A program made the translations under genes and the position numbers. Below are positions 1-8,055 of a stretch of 64,000 nt of DNA, piece by piece. The first letter of the stretch is position 1. The number at the start of each line of letters is the position of its first letter. A model generated the notes under the pieces. That model did no database searches and was not told where the DNA came from. It saw only the letters and a list, made by a program, of their open reading frames with translations. The stretch is from assembly GCA_029212615.1 (NCBI GenBank), contig JARGPJ010000006.1, positions 248,375 to 312,374 of the forward strand, given 5' to 3'. Origin of the DNA: Verrucomicrobiales bacterium (GTDB lineage Bacteria; Verrucomicrobiota; Verrucomicrobiia; Verrucomicrobiales; DEV007).

Positions 1-720
1 CTGCCTCTCAGCCAATTCATAGTATGCCCCGGCCCGCACCGCACCCAGTGACATAAGTTTTTCCCAATAAACCGTGGCCCTCTCATCAAGCCCCATCTGA
101 CTGAAAGTCGCGCCCATCTCCGCAAGGATGCGAGGATGCTCAGGCAGAGCTGACTCCGCTTCACGGAGAGCTTGCAGCGCGCCTGACATATTCCCCGCCG
201 CCCGCAGTTCCTCGCCTGCAGAAACAAGGCGCTCAAGAATCGGATCCTGAATCGCCTCAGCCTCAAAAGCGGCGGAGGAAAGCGACTCTGACAGGGAGGG
301 GGCAGCGGTATCAGCCGGACCAACAAAGGACAGCCCCTGCATCGGGTTCGTCGACTGAGTCGGTGACCGCAGAGACTGCTCTGATTCGGGAACAGGCTCC
401 AACGCAATCGACTCCAATGGCCCCGGTGGCATCTGCGCCGGCTTCTCAGCCACCTCGCTACTCAGCTCCGACACCGCTTCCGTCATCGGCGAGATTTGCA
501 CCGGATCTTGCGCACGGGTTGCCATTAGGGGCTCCGGGAATGGCTGAGTAAGAGCTGGAGGAGCCGTCCCTGCCGTGACGACAAAAGATTGCTCCGGCTT
601 TGTCATGACCGCCCAGATCACCGCGAACAACTGCACCGCGGCAACGAGACCAATGGTCCACATTGCCGTGTGAAAAGTCCGCCCGTAGACAGGTCGATTC
701 GATAACATGTTTTCCGCCAT
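1..720 (-). CDS. Membrane-anchored TPR-like protein, C-terminus cut by window edge
   Basis: An open frame runs from an ATG at 720 to the left edge with no stop, giving the first 240 residues. Residues 20-40 form one hydrophobic segment after a short charged N-terminus, so the protein is probably anchored with its bulk outside the cytoplasm. Residues 45-150 are rich in Pro, Ser, Glu and Ala and look like a flexible linker. From about residue 160 the Ala/Leu/Glu-rich helices (LERLVSAGEELRAAG, ALQALREAESALPEHP) have the spacing of tetratricopeptide repeats, which suggests a protein-binding scaffold. Function is unknown. It is divergent from the bactofilin gene. Confidence 0.7.
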   Translation of the reverse strand, partial: MAENMLSNRPVYGRTFHTAMWTIGLVAAVQLFAVIWAVMTKPEQSFVVTAGTAPPALTQPFPEPLMATRAQDPVQISPMTEAVSELSSEVAEKPAQMPPGPLESIALEPVPESEQSLRSPTQSTNPMQGLSFVGPADTAAPSLSESLSSAAFEAEAIQDPILERLVSAGEELRAAGNMSGALQALREAESALPEHPRILAEMGATFSQMGLDERATVYWEKLMSLGAVRAGAYYELAERQ

Positions 721-969
721 AAACTTATCCAGATCACCTACATTAAAAGCTTCACTCCTTCAGACCTGCTTGAGCCCGTCGAAACATAAGGGCTGCCATC
801 CTATTTTCAACTGACACCATCAGCACTGTTCGCAGGCGAAAACAGGTGCCAATGGCAGATTTTAAAAAAAAGACTCAACATCCTGACATTTCGACGCTAA
901 ATTCCAAACGACTCGGATCGGAATCAGCCGTTCGCGAGCTTCTTATTTGAATCCAAACGATTTCATCAC

Positions 970-1287
970 GTGAGCAGTCATTTATCTAGCGACATCCAGA
1001 TCGAAGGAGATCTGAATTGTTCCACCGATCTTATTTTCGACGGGGCAATCACCGGCAATATCAACTCCAAAGGAAGTCTCACGATCGGGCAGAATGCCTC
1101 CGTAAAAGGCGACCTGAAGGCTGAAAAAGCAGTTATCGAAGGCAAGGTCAACGGAAGTGGAAGCTTCAGTTCCTGCCGCCTCTCCCCTACTTCCGTTATC
1201 ACCGGCTCGGTTAGCACCGTCAGCCTTCAGATGGAAGAGGGTGCCTCTCTCGAGGGCCAGTGCAAAGTGGGCAAAGCCAAGGCGTAA
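970..1287 (+). CDS. Bactofilin-family cytoskeletal protein
   Basis: The 105-residue product is almost entirely one bactofilin domain: short repeating beta-strand units (IEGDLNCSTDLIFDG, GNINSKGSLTIG, ASVKGDLKAEKAVIEGKVNGS) that fold as a right-handed beta-helix and polymerise without nucleotide. Bactofilins organise cell shape, stalks or envelope enzymes on the inner membrane face. The start is GTG at 970; no better start lies upstream. No LytM/M23 peptidase partner is adjacent. A strong intrinsic terminator follows 31 bases after the stop, so this is probably a single-gene unit. Confidence 0.88.
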   Translation: MSSHLSSDIQIEGDLNCSTDLIFDGAITGNINSKGSLTIGQNASVKGDLKAEKAVIEGKVNGSGSFSSCRLSPTSVITGSVSTVSLQMEEGASLEGQCKVGKAKA

Positions 1288-1318
1288 TCCTCTTTTCACC
1301 ACATCCATTTCAAGAACA

Positions 1319-1342
1319 CCCCGGAGCAATCCGGGGTTTTTT
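1319..1342 (+). terminator. Intrinsic terminator after bactofilin gene
   Basis: A perfect 7-bp stem (CCCCGGA / TCCGGGG) with a GCAA tetraloop is followed directly by six T residues. It lies 31 bases downstream of the bactofilin stop codon and reads on the plus strand. Confidence 0.9.
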
Positions 1343-1456
1343 GTGCCCTCTTGAACAGAGTCCGGGAGATAAGCGCAGGATAAGAATTTTCGAAGTCGAA
1401 ACACGGAAGAGATCACAACCAGCTATCTCACTGACAGAGAACGTAAAAGCTCGACC

Positions 1457-2512
1457 TCACCAAAGTGGAGCACCAATCACGTCCTTCTGAAGATCACGAA
1501 GGACCCGTAGCTCCCCCCAATCGGCACCCCGCATCTTTCGCGCGCCCGTTTCACGCGTTTCCCCGTAGCGCTGCCGTCGTTTCTGCTCACGGGAAAAAAC
1601 TTCGTTCACAAAACCCGCCGTTCCGAGGATGGCTCCATCGCAAAAATACCTCACTCGATGCCGCAAGATTCGACGAACCGGAATCATACCCTGGTTCGGC
1701 AATCCCTCGTCTACCTGTGCACCCGTAACCCCACGACGGCCGCGATCGCACCCCGCTTCGTCTGCACCCTGCTCCTGCCCATCATCATAAAGGAACAGGC
1801 GGTAGCGATTCTGCGTTCGACGCCAATCGGCTTTATAGCCCCCATCTTGCAGCGATTCGCTCAAGGCAGTGCCCAGACCGACTCTAGCCTGCTTCGCTCC
1901 CCGCGTTGCTGATACCGCTTCGGCATACCCACACCAACGATAGTCCTCCGGATTCTTTACGATTCCGGCCCTCACCGGATTGAGATCAATGTATGCAGCC
2001 ACGGTAACGAGAGCGCTCTCACGCCCCTCCACCAGAACACTCTTGTAACGCCCTTCCCACAAGGTACCGCTCCGGTTGAGGCGTTTATTCATGTAGAGCG
2101 TAACCCGTTGTTTTAGGTCCTTGAGAAATAACCCCAGGTCACCGCGTCGCCTTTCGTAGCGGGAAAGAATTTCCTGCCGCCACGCTTCGTTCCCCGACTC
2201 GCGGGCCCGACTCAGCTCCTCTTGAACCCCGAGAACGGTAAACGCGTCATTCAGGAGCGGGAGGACACGAAGTAACTCCTCCTCAGTGAGAGGGGCTAAT
2301 TCTTCCTTCTCCGGCACATCGAGGAGAAGATGAAAGTGGTTCGTCATCACGCAATAAGTCACCACGCGAACTCCCGTAAAAGCCTCCAGACCTCGCATGA
2401 TCTTCCTGAAAAGCTCTTTGTCCTTCGCCTCAAAAATCATCCGCCGGTCTACCACCCGCGACATGACATGATAAAACGAACGCCCCTCTCCAAGCAGTCT
2501 AGCCGTTCTCAT
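1457..2512 (-). CDS. REP-associated tyrosine transposase (RAYT, Y1/HUH family)
   Basis: A single-strand DNA transposase of the Y1_Tnp (transposase_17) class, 351 residues from the ATG at 2512, which fits the usual MRTARL-type start. The frame is open a further 15 codons upstream. The HUH metal motif is visible as NHFHLLL (residues 58-64). The conserved RSGTLWEGRYKS and a later Y-I-D-L-N-P-V-R-A segment carry candidate nucleophile tyrosines. The C-terminal part has the RVRYFCDGAILG region seen in long RAYTs. The frame is intact, so it may be active or domesticated. A 14-bp perfect palindrome lies just upstream, but no REP array is visible in this window. Confidence 0.88.
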   Translation of the reverse strand: MRTARLLGEGRSFYHVMSRVVDRRMIFEAKDKELFRKIMRGLEAFTGVRVVTYCVMTNHFHLLLDVPEKEELAPLTEEELLRVLPLLNDAFTVLGVQEELSRARESGNEAWRQEILSRYERRRGDLGLFLKDLKQRVTLYMNKRLNRSGTLWEGRYKSVLVEGRESALVTVAAYIDLNPVRAGIVKNPEDYRWCGYAEAVSATRGAKQARVGLGTALSESLQDGGYKADWRRTQNRYRLFLYDDGQEQGADEAGCDRGRRGVTGAQVDEGLPNQGMIPVRRILRHRVRYFCDGAILGTAGFVNEVFSREQKRRQRYGETRETGARKMRGADWGELRVLRDLQKDVIGAPLW

Positions 2513-2527
2513 GAGATACAAATAGAC

Positions 2528-2541
2528 TGTTCTTAAGAACA
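2528..2541. repeat. 14-bp perfect palindrome upstream of RAYT
   Basis: TGTTCTTAAGAACA is a perfect palindrome 15 bases upstream of the transposase start codon. It could be an autoregulatory site or the remains of a RAYT target structure; the sequence alone does not decide. Confidence 0.5.
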
Positions 2542-2614
2542 CTTCAAGAAAAATCAATTGTAGGTCTGTCCCTTAAAGGGAGAGCGCACGATATCCGAAT
2601 GGCTCCAGATTCTC

Positions 2615-3085
2615 TCAGGGCAAAAATTTTGCGGGATCGGACTCGGCAAGGTTCCGGATTAATTCGTTCCGTTTCATGAGCAGAGCAGTCATGTAATTCT
2701 TCAAGAAAAGAACGTCTGCAAAACGACCGATAAGGCCGAAGGGCGACGTGTAATCGAATCGGTCTGTCATGACCGTTTTTCCATCCTCTTCAGCGAAATG
2801 GTGATCGTGATCGAACCGCTCGAACGCTCCGAAAATCATGGAATCCCGAAAATGTCGTGGACGATCAAATGCTGTGATTTCCGACCCCAGGCGCTGCCGT
2901 ATCCCGAAGTGGGTGGCCTCCCAGGTAACGCGCTCCCCCATTTCGATGAGGCCTGTCGTTCGTCCTTCAATCGCTTTCTCATTTGTCTGCGCCGTTGATG
3001 CCTCATGAAGGTCAATGCTCCGGGAGAGGTCGAATGCGACTTCAATCGGACAATCGATTTTCGTGATAAGGCTAATTATCGGCAC
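2615..3085 (-). CDS. SRPBCC-superfamily (START-like) protein
   Basis: 156 residues with the layout of a stand-alone polyketide-cyclase/SRPBCC fold. It opens with a strand followed by CPIEVAFDLSRSIDLHEAS, has a middle GERVTWEATHFGIRQRLGSEI strand region, and ends with a long C-terminal helix (LKNYMTALLMKRNELIRNLAE). These proteins bind hydrophobic ligands in a deep cavity; the ligand here cannot be predicted. No signal peptide, so it is cytoplasmic. It lies in the same direction as the downstream RAYT but is separated by about 100 bases. Confidence 0.75.
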   Translation of the reverse strand: MPIISLITKIDCPIEVAFDLSRSIDLHEASTAQTNEKAIEGRTTGLIEMGERVTWEATHFGIRQRLGSEITAFDRPRHFRDSMIFGAFERFDHDHHFAEEDGKTVMTDRFDYTSPFGLIGRFADVLFLKNYMTALLMKRNELIRNLAESDPAKFLP

Positions 3086-3173
3086 TTTACCCGGGTTTGT
3101 GGAGTTGGCGTATCGGAGGGCAACGGTACATGACCGCGCGGGTCTTGAAACTTGGAGATCAGGGAATAAACCT

Positions 3174-3767
3174 TCACGACCACTCTTCCAAAATCAGTGA
3201 GGCCCAGACGACCAGGAGCACGGTCCACCCAATGATCAGACCGATCGATAGAATCAAAGCCAGCCACCAGCGCCAGCGGCTCCGCGGAAAAATGCCGGCG
3301 GCGCCTTTTCGGTTTCTCAGAAGCAGCCAAAGCGCAACGGGGGCAGTGATCAAACTCATGGGCGCGAGCAGGGTCACGAGAGCAAGAGCCCGATTGTCGT
3401 TCAGGGCGGATTTCGCGAGAAAAGGAGGCGATTTCACTTCCTCTCTGAGACGATGTAAACAGGGGAGGCAAATGTCTTCGTCACCCCATCTTGCTGAGGC
3501 TTTCTCTGACATAAGGCAGCCACATTCGTCGCAAACTTTGTCGGCCTTGAGTTCCGGGAAAAAGGTACAGGCAGCCTCGTCATCTCCGGGGGCTTTCGTC
3601 TCGATCTTCCTTACCGGCTCACGAAAGAGACGCGGAAATACTTTGATGTCGACGCCACGGTGGCAAACAGGACACTCCTCATTGAGTGAAGTGACTTCGC
3701 GATTCACACTGAGGACATTGCGACAAGTCGGGCACTGGAGAAGGGCTTCGGTCGTTTGGGATTCCAT
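3174..3767 (-). CDS. Zinc-ribbon membrane protein of unknown function
   Basis: 197 residues. The N-terminus carries a double CxxC zinc ribbon (CPTC at about 12-15, CPVC at about 33-36). A second Cys cluster (CDEC, then CLPC) occupies about residues 82-110. Two hydrophobic helices follow near 125-150 and 165-195. This is a cytoplasmic zinc-binding region joined to a two-helix membrane anchor. It starts 12 bases after the stop of the upstream RDD gene, so the two are almost certainly co-transcribed and may act together. No specific function is recognisable. Confidence 0.7.
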   Translation of the reverse strand: MESQTTEALLQCPTCRNVLSVNREVTSLNEECPVCHRGVDIKVFPRLFREPVRKIETKAPGDDEAACTFFPELKADKVCDECGCLMSEKASARWGDEDICLPCLHRLREEVKSPPFLAKSALNDNRALALVTLLAPMSLITAPVALWLLLRNRKGAAGIFPRSRWRWWLALILSIGLIIGWTVLLVVWASLILEEWS

Positions 3768-3779
3768 GAATGGTCTTCT

Positions 3780-4721
3780 CTATTTTTTTACGACCCGCGT
3801 CGCCGCAACCCGGTCGTGAAGTGCTCTTTTTTCAGGATCAAACGCGGCCATCCAGTAGACACCTGAACCGAGGACCGAAACGACAACGCATCCGATGATC
3901 CCACCGATAATCGCCGCCCCCATCGTTGCTCCACCCTGCGCCTCCGAAGACGCAGCTACTATCGCCCCTACGAGGATCGACACCCCGATGGTGATCGGAA
4001 CATAAAAAAGCAGGTAATTCAGCGGCTTCTTGGCGAGCCAACGTACAAACGCCTGCTTGTAGCTCAGCTTTCCGCCGTCCGGCTTGATCACCTTCGCGCC
4101 GATGATGAGCTTTCCAAGCGTGCCACCGTATTTCCCCACCATCCAGGTCTCGTAAAAAATGCTCACGGCCATCATTCCAATCATCCCGACTCCGTAGGCT
4201 ACCGCTATTGACACAATCGCACCGGTGGAGGGATCATTCTCCAGATCCTCCAACCCTCCGGTGAAAACGACGATGTAATAGGGGATCATGCAGATCCAGG
4301 TCGGCACCATTTTGATGAGGTAGTCCAGAAATGAGGATAAACAGCGCCACCAGAATCCAATGTATTCAAAATGCTTAACGGTCGCGTCGGTGATCCCCGT
4401 CCTCCCCTTTTCAAGGAGGTGCTGCACGAAATGTTCTTTCTGATCCGCCCCGATGAGCGCCTGCCCGTATGGCAGCATCTGAGAGACTGGATAGACACGA
4501 TCCGACTGAGCACACACCCCGAGCGCTACTTCCTCCACATCGGCTCCCTCAGGAAAAAAGCCGGAAGCCATATCCCCCCATCGCTCCCAGTTTTCCATGC
4601 CATCCTCCCACACAAGAGTGCTCGCAACAATCCCGCCATCACTGCTGAGACCCAAGAGGGTTAGCTTGTCGACTGGACCCTGTTGCTTCGCTTCTTTGTC
4701 CGTGTAAAACCAGGTATTCAT
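3780..4721 (-). CDS. GYF_2 (DUF4339) - RDD domain membrane protein
   Basis: 313 residues. Residues 1-50 match the GYF_2 pattern (WFYTDKEAKQQGPVDKLTL, then LVWEDGMENWERW), a small domain common on bacterial membrane proteins and thought to bind peptides. From about residue 120 there is an RDD domain with several transmembrane helices. It includes GGTLGKLIIGAKV and ends with the typical ALHDRVAATRVV. RDD proteins are integral membrane proteins, some proposed as ion exchangers; here the transport role is only an inference. It is the first gene of a two-gene unit with the zinc-ribbon protein. Confidence 0.8.
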   Translation of the reverse strand: MNTWFYTDKEAKQQGPVDKLTLLGLSSDGGIVASTLVWEDGMENWERWGDMASGFFPEGADVEEVALGVCAQSDRVYPVSQMLPYGQALIGADQKEHFVQHLLEKGRTGITDATVKHFEYIGFWWRCLSSFLDYLIKMVPTWICMIPYYIVVFTGGLEDLENDPSTGAIVSIAVAYGVGMIGMMAVSIFYETWMVGKYGGTLGKLIIGAKVIKPDGGKLSYKQAFVRWLAKKPLNYLLFYVPITIGVSILVGAIVAASSEAQGGATMGAAIIGGIIGCVVVSVLGSGVYWMAAFDPEKRALHDRVAATRVVKK

Positions 4722-4782
4722 GCCTCTTGGATACGGGATTCTACCGTTCGCCGGCTGTAGAGGAAGCGGAAAGTGTGCAGAG

Positions 4783-5031
4783 CTATCCTCCCTGAACCGG
4801 GGGCATCAACGCCAACTCATCTCCCGCCTTCAACGCGACGTCCGGTTTCGCAAATTCGCAATTAACAGCCAAAAGCATCTTATCGCTCCAACTTTCCAGC
4901 TCTGAGTATTTCTCAAAAACCAACCGCATCGCGTCAGCAACCGTCGTTGCCCCTTTCGGCAACTCGAGCAGGATCGAGTCAGCCCCGGTTTTGTCCCGGA
5001 AGAGTGAGAAAAACAGCACGGTGATTGTCAT
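4783..5031 (-). CDS. moaD: MoaD-like sulfur-carrier protein (small molybdopterin synthase subunit)
   Basis: 82 residues with a ubiquitin-like fold pattern. It begins MTITVLFFSLFRDKTG, has TVADAMRLVFEKY in the middle, and ends in LALMPPVQGG. The C-terminal Gly-Gly is adenylated and then thiocarboxylated, and delivers sulfur for molybdopterin synthesis. The Pro-Pro-Val-x-Gly-Gly tail favours MoaD over ThiS. No moaE or other molybdenum-cofactor gene is in the window. Its ATG follows the hpt stop codon directly (TGA-ATG), so translation is probably coupled. Confidence 0.85.
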   Translation of the reverse strand: MTITVLFFSLFRDKTGADSILLELPKGATTVADAMRLVFEKYSELESWSDKMLLAVNCEFAKPDVALKAGDELALMPPVQGG

Positions 5032-5586
5032 TCAGTGCAGAATGTATTCAGGCTTAAGGACACCAATCATAGGAAGATTTCGATATTCGCCCTGATAATC
5101 AAGACCGTAACCAACCACAAATTCGTTGCCGACTTCAAACCCGACATAATCAGCCTCCACCTCGACGGCTCGCTCGACTTTTTTGGAAAGGAGCACCGCC
5201 GACCTGACCGAACGAGGTGAACACTCCGCCTCCAATTTTCTTCGAATGGCAGCGAGAGTCCGACCTGTGTCGAGGATGTCATCGAGAATGAGAACATCGC
5301 GCCCCTCAACTGCCGGCATCCGAGTTTGGTGAAACGTAACATCCCCACTGCTAACGGTCCCGCCATGGTAACTCGCCACGGAAATTGAATCGATTTGAAT
5401 GGGAAGGTTTATCTCGCGAATCAAATCCGCCATAAAGAGAATCCCCCCCTGGAGAACCGTAATCACGGAAAGAGCCCCTCCGTTCAGATCGTCCGTGATT
5501 TCCTGCCCCATTTCAGCGACGCGCGTGCGAATGGCACTCTGTTCAAAAAGGGTTCGTTCGAGGTGCGAAGTTTGGTCTCGTGGCAT
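5032..5586 (-). CDS. hpt: Hypoxanthine phosphoribosyltransferase
   Basis: Purine-salvage enzyme that joins hypoxanthine or guanine to PRPP to give IMP or GMP. The PRPP-binding loop is VLILDDILDTGRTL, with the acidic pair and TGRTL. Upstream are the flexible-loop region (SISVASYHGG) and VLQGGILFMADL. The C-terminus (YVGFEVGNEFVVGYGLDYQGEYRNLP) is typical of the family. The chosen ATG at 5586 gives 184 residues, the family's usual size. The frame is open to 5745, but that extension would overlap divergent pdxH and has no homology-like features. Adjacent to moaD with no gap. Confidence 0.92.
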   Translation of the reverse strand: MPRDQTSHLERTLFEQSAIRTRVAEMGQEITDDLNGGALSVITVLQGGILFMADLIREINLPIQIDSISVASYHGGTVSSGDVTFHQTRMPAVEGRDVLILDDILDTGRTLAAIRRKLEAECSPRSVRSAVLLSKKVERAVEVEADYVGFEVGNEFVVGYGLDYQGEYRNLPMIGVLKPEYILH

Positions 5587-5703
5587 AACGCGGGCGTTCG
5601 CCCCGCTCAGGAGACAACCATCCGCTGAGTGCTTCAACCAAATATTTGCCCGCCCCGCGGAAGCGCTGCATCGTAATGTCGGAAAAGAACTCACTACCAC
5701 GCC

Positions 5704-6369
5704 ATGAGCGACTCCTTCAAACAATCCATCGCAGAAATGCGACAAGACTACCGGGCCGGCGATCTCTATCGCAACGACCTCGCTGATTCACCGATTGATC
5801 AATTCGCAGAATGGTTCGACCAGGCGGTGAAATCGGAAATTCGCGAGCCGAACACCATGACGCTCTGCACCGTCGGCGACGACGGCATCCCCAACGCCCG
5901 GACCGTTCTCATGAAAGACTTCGGCACCCACGGTGTCACTTTTTACACCAACTACGAAAGCCGCAAAGGTCGTGAACTATTGGCAAACCCCGGGGCCTCG
6001 GTACTCTTTTTCTGGAAAGAGCTGGAGCGACAGGTTCATGTCCGTGGACGGGTTTCGCGTGCCTCTCACGCGGATTCGGAAGCCTACTTCTTTTCCCGCC
6101 CCTACGATGCCCGCATCGGCGCGTGGGCCTCGATACAGAGCCGTGAAATCCCCAACCGCCGTTGGCTGGCAGATCGAGCCGCAGAATTTGAAGCCAAGTT
6201 CCCCGACGACGGCACCCCCGGCTGCGTTCCCCTGCCCGATTTCTGGGGAGGATACTACCTTGAGCCGGTCACGGTTGAATTCTGGCAGGGGCAACCGGGA
6301 CGAAAGCATGACCGCTTCATCTATTCGCTCGAAGGGGGCAATTGGCGCATCTCGCGCCTGAGTCCCTGA
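5704..6369 (+). CDS. pdxH: Pyridoxamine/pyridoxine 5'-phosphate oxidase
   Basis: FMN enzyme that makes pyridoxal 5'-phosphate from pyridoxine or pyridoxamine phosphate, using O2. 221 residues, the standard length. Family segments are in order: MRQDYRAGDL near the N-terminus, TMTLCTVGDDGIPNARTVLMKDF (FMN site), FYTNYESRKGREL, VRGRVSRAS, AWASIQSREIPNR, and the invariant C-terminus PEFW-like VEFWQGQPGRKHDR with final RLSP. Cytoplasmic. Divergent from hpt with about 117 bases between starts. Followed by a bidirectional terminator. Confidence 0.96.
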   Translation: MSDSFKQSIAEMRQDYRAGDLYRNDLADSPIDQFAEWFDQAVKSEIREPNTMTLCTVGDDGIPNARTVLMKDFGTHGVTFYTNYESRKGRELLANPGASVLFFWKELERQVHVRGRVSRASHADSEAYFFSRPYDARIGAWASIQSREIPNRRWLADRAAEFEAKFPDDGTPGCVPLPDFWGGYYLEPVTVEFWQGQPGRKHDRFIYSLEGGNWRISRLSP

Positions 6370-6382
6370 GCCGGGTACAGAA

Positions 6383-6413
6383 AAACGCTCCCGGTGTTGA
6401 GCCGGGAGCGTTT
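6383..6413. terminator. Bidirectional intrinsic terminator between pdxH and marR-type gene
   Basis: A perfect 12-bp stem, AAACGCTCCCGG / CCGGGAGCGTTT, with a 7-base loop. A-runs on the left and T-rich sequence on the right let it end transcription from both converging genes. Confidence 0.9.
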
Positions 6414-6511
6414 CTAAAATCGCTTAATTATTGGAGGAGCTTGGTTTCCAGGTAAGGCTGAAAGATGTGTTTCGTGTGGATTGCGGAGCTGAAAAGCTTC
6501 GCATTCAGCGC

Positions 6512-6967
6512 TTATCGGGATGCAAGGAACTCTCGCAATTGCGAGTAAATGGGCTGAATGTCTTCTTCAGATCCACTTTCCTGTGCCACCATGACATCGG
6601 CGATGCTCTCTGCAATGGAGTTGCGGAGACGAGTCACCATTTCGATCCCTTTGCGGGTGATCTGGACCATCACCTTGCGGCGGTCATCGGCGGCGTGAAG
6701 TCTTTGGACATACCCGAGCTTCTCGAGACGATCCACCAATCCAGTCGCCGCAGCGGTGGAATGACCCATCTTCTTAGAGATGTCGGTCATGGTGAGATAG
6801 TCTTCGTTTGCCAGATATCCCAAAAGGAAAAATTGGGCATACGAGACGTTTCCTTTATTTAACTCCTTCGACAAGTCGAGGAGAAAGGAGCGTTGGGCGA
6901 ACATAATAAAGTCCGCCAAACGGTCTGCGTTGGGCTCTACGGCCGCTGTTTCTTCTGATATTTGCAT
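6512..6967 (-). CDS. MarR-family transcriptional regulator
   Basis: 151 residues with the MarR winged-helix layout. An N-terminal dimerisation helix comes first, then the helix-turn-helix LTMTDISKKMGHSTAAATGLVDRLEKLGYV, then the wing RLHAADDRRKVMVQITRKG with the hallmark D-D-R-R-K, and C-terminal dimerisation helices. Usually a ligand-responsive repressor of nearby genes and of itself. A perfect 11-bp inverted repeat lies in the AT-rich upstream region shared with the divergent gene at 7331, and is a natural operator candidate. The inducer is unknown. Confidence 0.9.
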   Translation of the reverse strand: MQISEETAAVEPNADRLADFIMFAQRSFLLDLSKELNKGNVSYAQFFLLGYLANEDYLTMTDISKKMGHSTAAATGLVDRLEKLGYVQRLHAADDRRKVMVQITRKGIEMVTRLRNSIAESIADVMVAQESGSEEDIQPIYSQLREFLASR

Positions 6968-7330
6968 GATATTACCTCCAAGCGATTTTAGATTTACTGA
7001 ATGTGATTATAAATTAAACACTCCAAAACACCTTGCGCAACCAAATTGTTATAGTTTTCATAATTATTAGGTAAGAATACTGTTCCGGTCGCGCAAACTT
7101 TCAAAATAGATTCCGCTTTATTTACAATTTCGCAATCACAAATTGTAAATCTGCGTTAATTTTCAAATATGAGAGGATTCTCTCTCCCGGGAATTTAAAG
7201 ACATTCCCAACAGTAAAGCGAGCCTATTTGTCTTCCAATTCTATGGCGAAATCGTAAACCGTGATATGATTGCCTCTTCAGTCAGCGGCCTGCGTTAGCC
7301 GCCGGATCAAGAGACAACACGAATCTTTTC
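6968..7330. other. AT-rich divergent intergenic region
   Basis: 363 bases between the MarR gene and the divergent gene at 7331. No coding frame is convincing. The centre (about 7010-7200) is markedly more AT-rich than its surroundings. It contains the motif AAATTGT twice (about 7047 and 7140) and a perfect inverted repeat at 7120-7150. It most likely carries both promoters. Confidence 0.6.
7120..7150. promoter_or_regulatory. 11-bp inverted repeat, candidate MarR operator
   Basis: ATTTACAATTT, 9 bases, then AAATTGTAAAT: a perfect inverted repeat in the intergenic region between the MarR gene and the gene at 7331. Palindromic AT-rich sites are normal for MarR proteins, though the 9-base spacer is long, so a hairpin or another regulator is also possible. 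Confidence 0.55.
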
Positions 7331-7903
7331 ATGCGATTTCAACTCAACGAAGACCACTGGTCACTCGATGCCCTGTCCCCTACGGAATGGCATCTCGTCG
7401 CTGAACTCCCCTCGACAGCGGCGGGAGAGCCTTTCTGTGAAGAAACTAAAGAACGACTTTTCCCATCTCATCTCTCTCCCGACGCCCTCGCTGACGAAGA
7501 ATCACTGGAAAGCGTCGAAGACTGGAAAAACTTTGTTCGACCGGATCTCGAAAACACTTTCCGTGAAGCGCGTGAGATCGTGCAGCAGGATCTGGATAAA
7601 GTGGAAATCGTCTCGATGGAGGAATACTTTACCCCGGAACAATTTGCTTCGATCCAGAAAGAACTGCCCGAGCTTCGACGGGTTCGGGTTCCCCGACGAC
7701 ATACCGAGGCATGGTACAATGCCCTGAATCAGGCGAGGCTCCTCATGAACGAAGAACATGATATCGCCTCTTCAGAAGAATGGATGCTCATGCGAATGCA
7801 GAACAATGAAAGCGTAGACCCTGACCGTTTTCTGATATTTGCCCAGTACGAACTCTACTCAGCGGTGCAGGGAATGCTCGTGGAGAACGTAATGGAGCTC
7901 TAA
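7331..7903 (+). CDS. Hypothetical protein, DUF2017-like
   Basis: 190 residues, acidic, no signal peptide or membrane helix. It opens with a strand-rich MRFQLNEDHWSLDALSPTEW and ends with helices that include EAWYNALNQARLLMNE and DRFLIFAQYELYSAVQGMLVENV. The W-x-x-x-L-N-x-x-R-L pattern followed by a Tyr-rich C-terminal helix resembles the DUF2017 family, which has no known biochemical role. That resemblance is from pattern memory, not a search. Divergent from the MarR gene, so possibly its target. Confidence 0.65.
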   Translation: MRFQLNEDHWSLDALSPTEWHLVAELPSTAAGEPFCEETKERLFPSHLSPDALADEESLESVEDWKNFVRPDLENTFREAREIVQQDLDKVEIVSMEEYFTPEQFASIQKELPELRRVRVPRRHTEAWYNALNQARLLMNEEHDIASSEEWMLMRMQNNESVDPDRFLIFAQYELYSAVQGMLVENVMEL

Positions 7904-8055
7904 CGCTGCCACCTGCGAGTCGGCGCTTCGCATCGTGGAAGGGCATGCAACTAACTCCAAACTTCGCGCCTATTCTTATGCCACCGGAGGAAGCGACGTG
8001 TATTCGTGTTCCCAGATTGGGCTGAATGCGTATACTGAACAGGTGAAATCCGGGA

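Noticed and set aside
5587-5745. N-terminal extension of hpt
   Set aside because: The 53 extra residues would overlap the divergent pdxH start and are outside the usual family length; the ATG at 5586 fits better.
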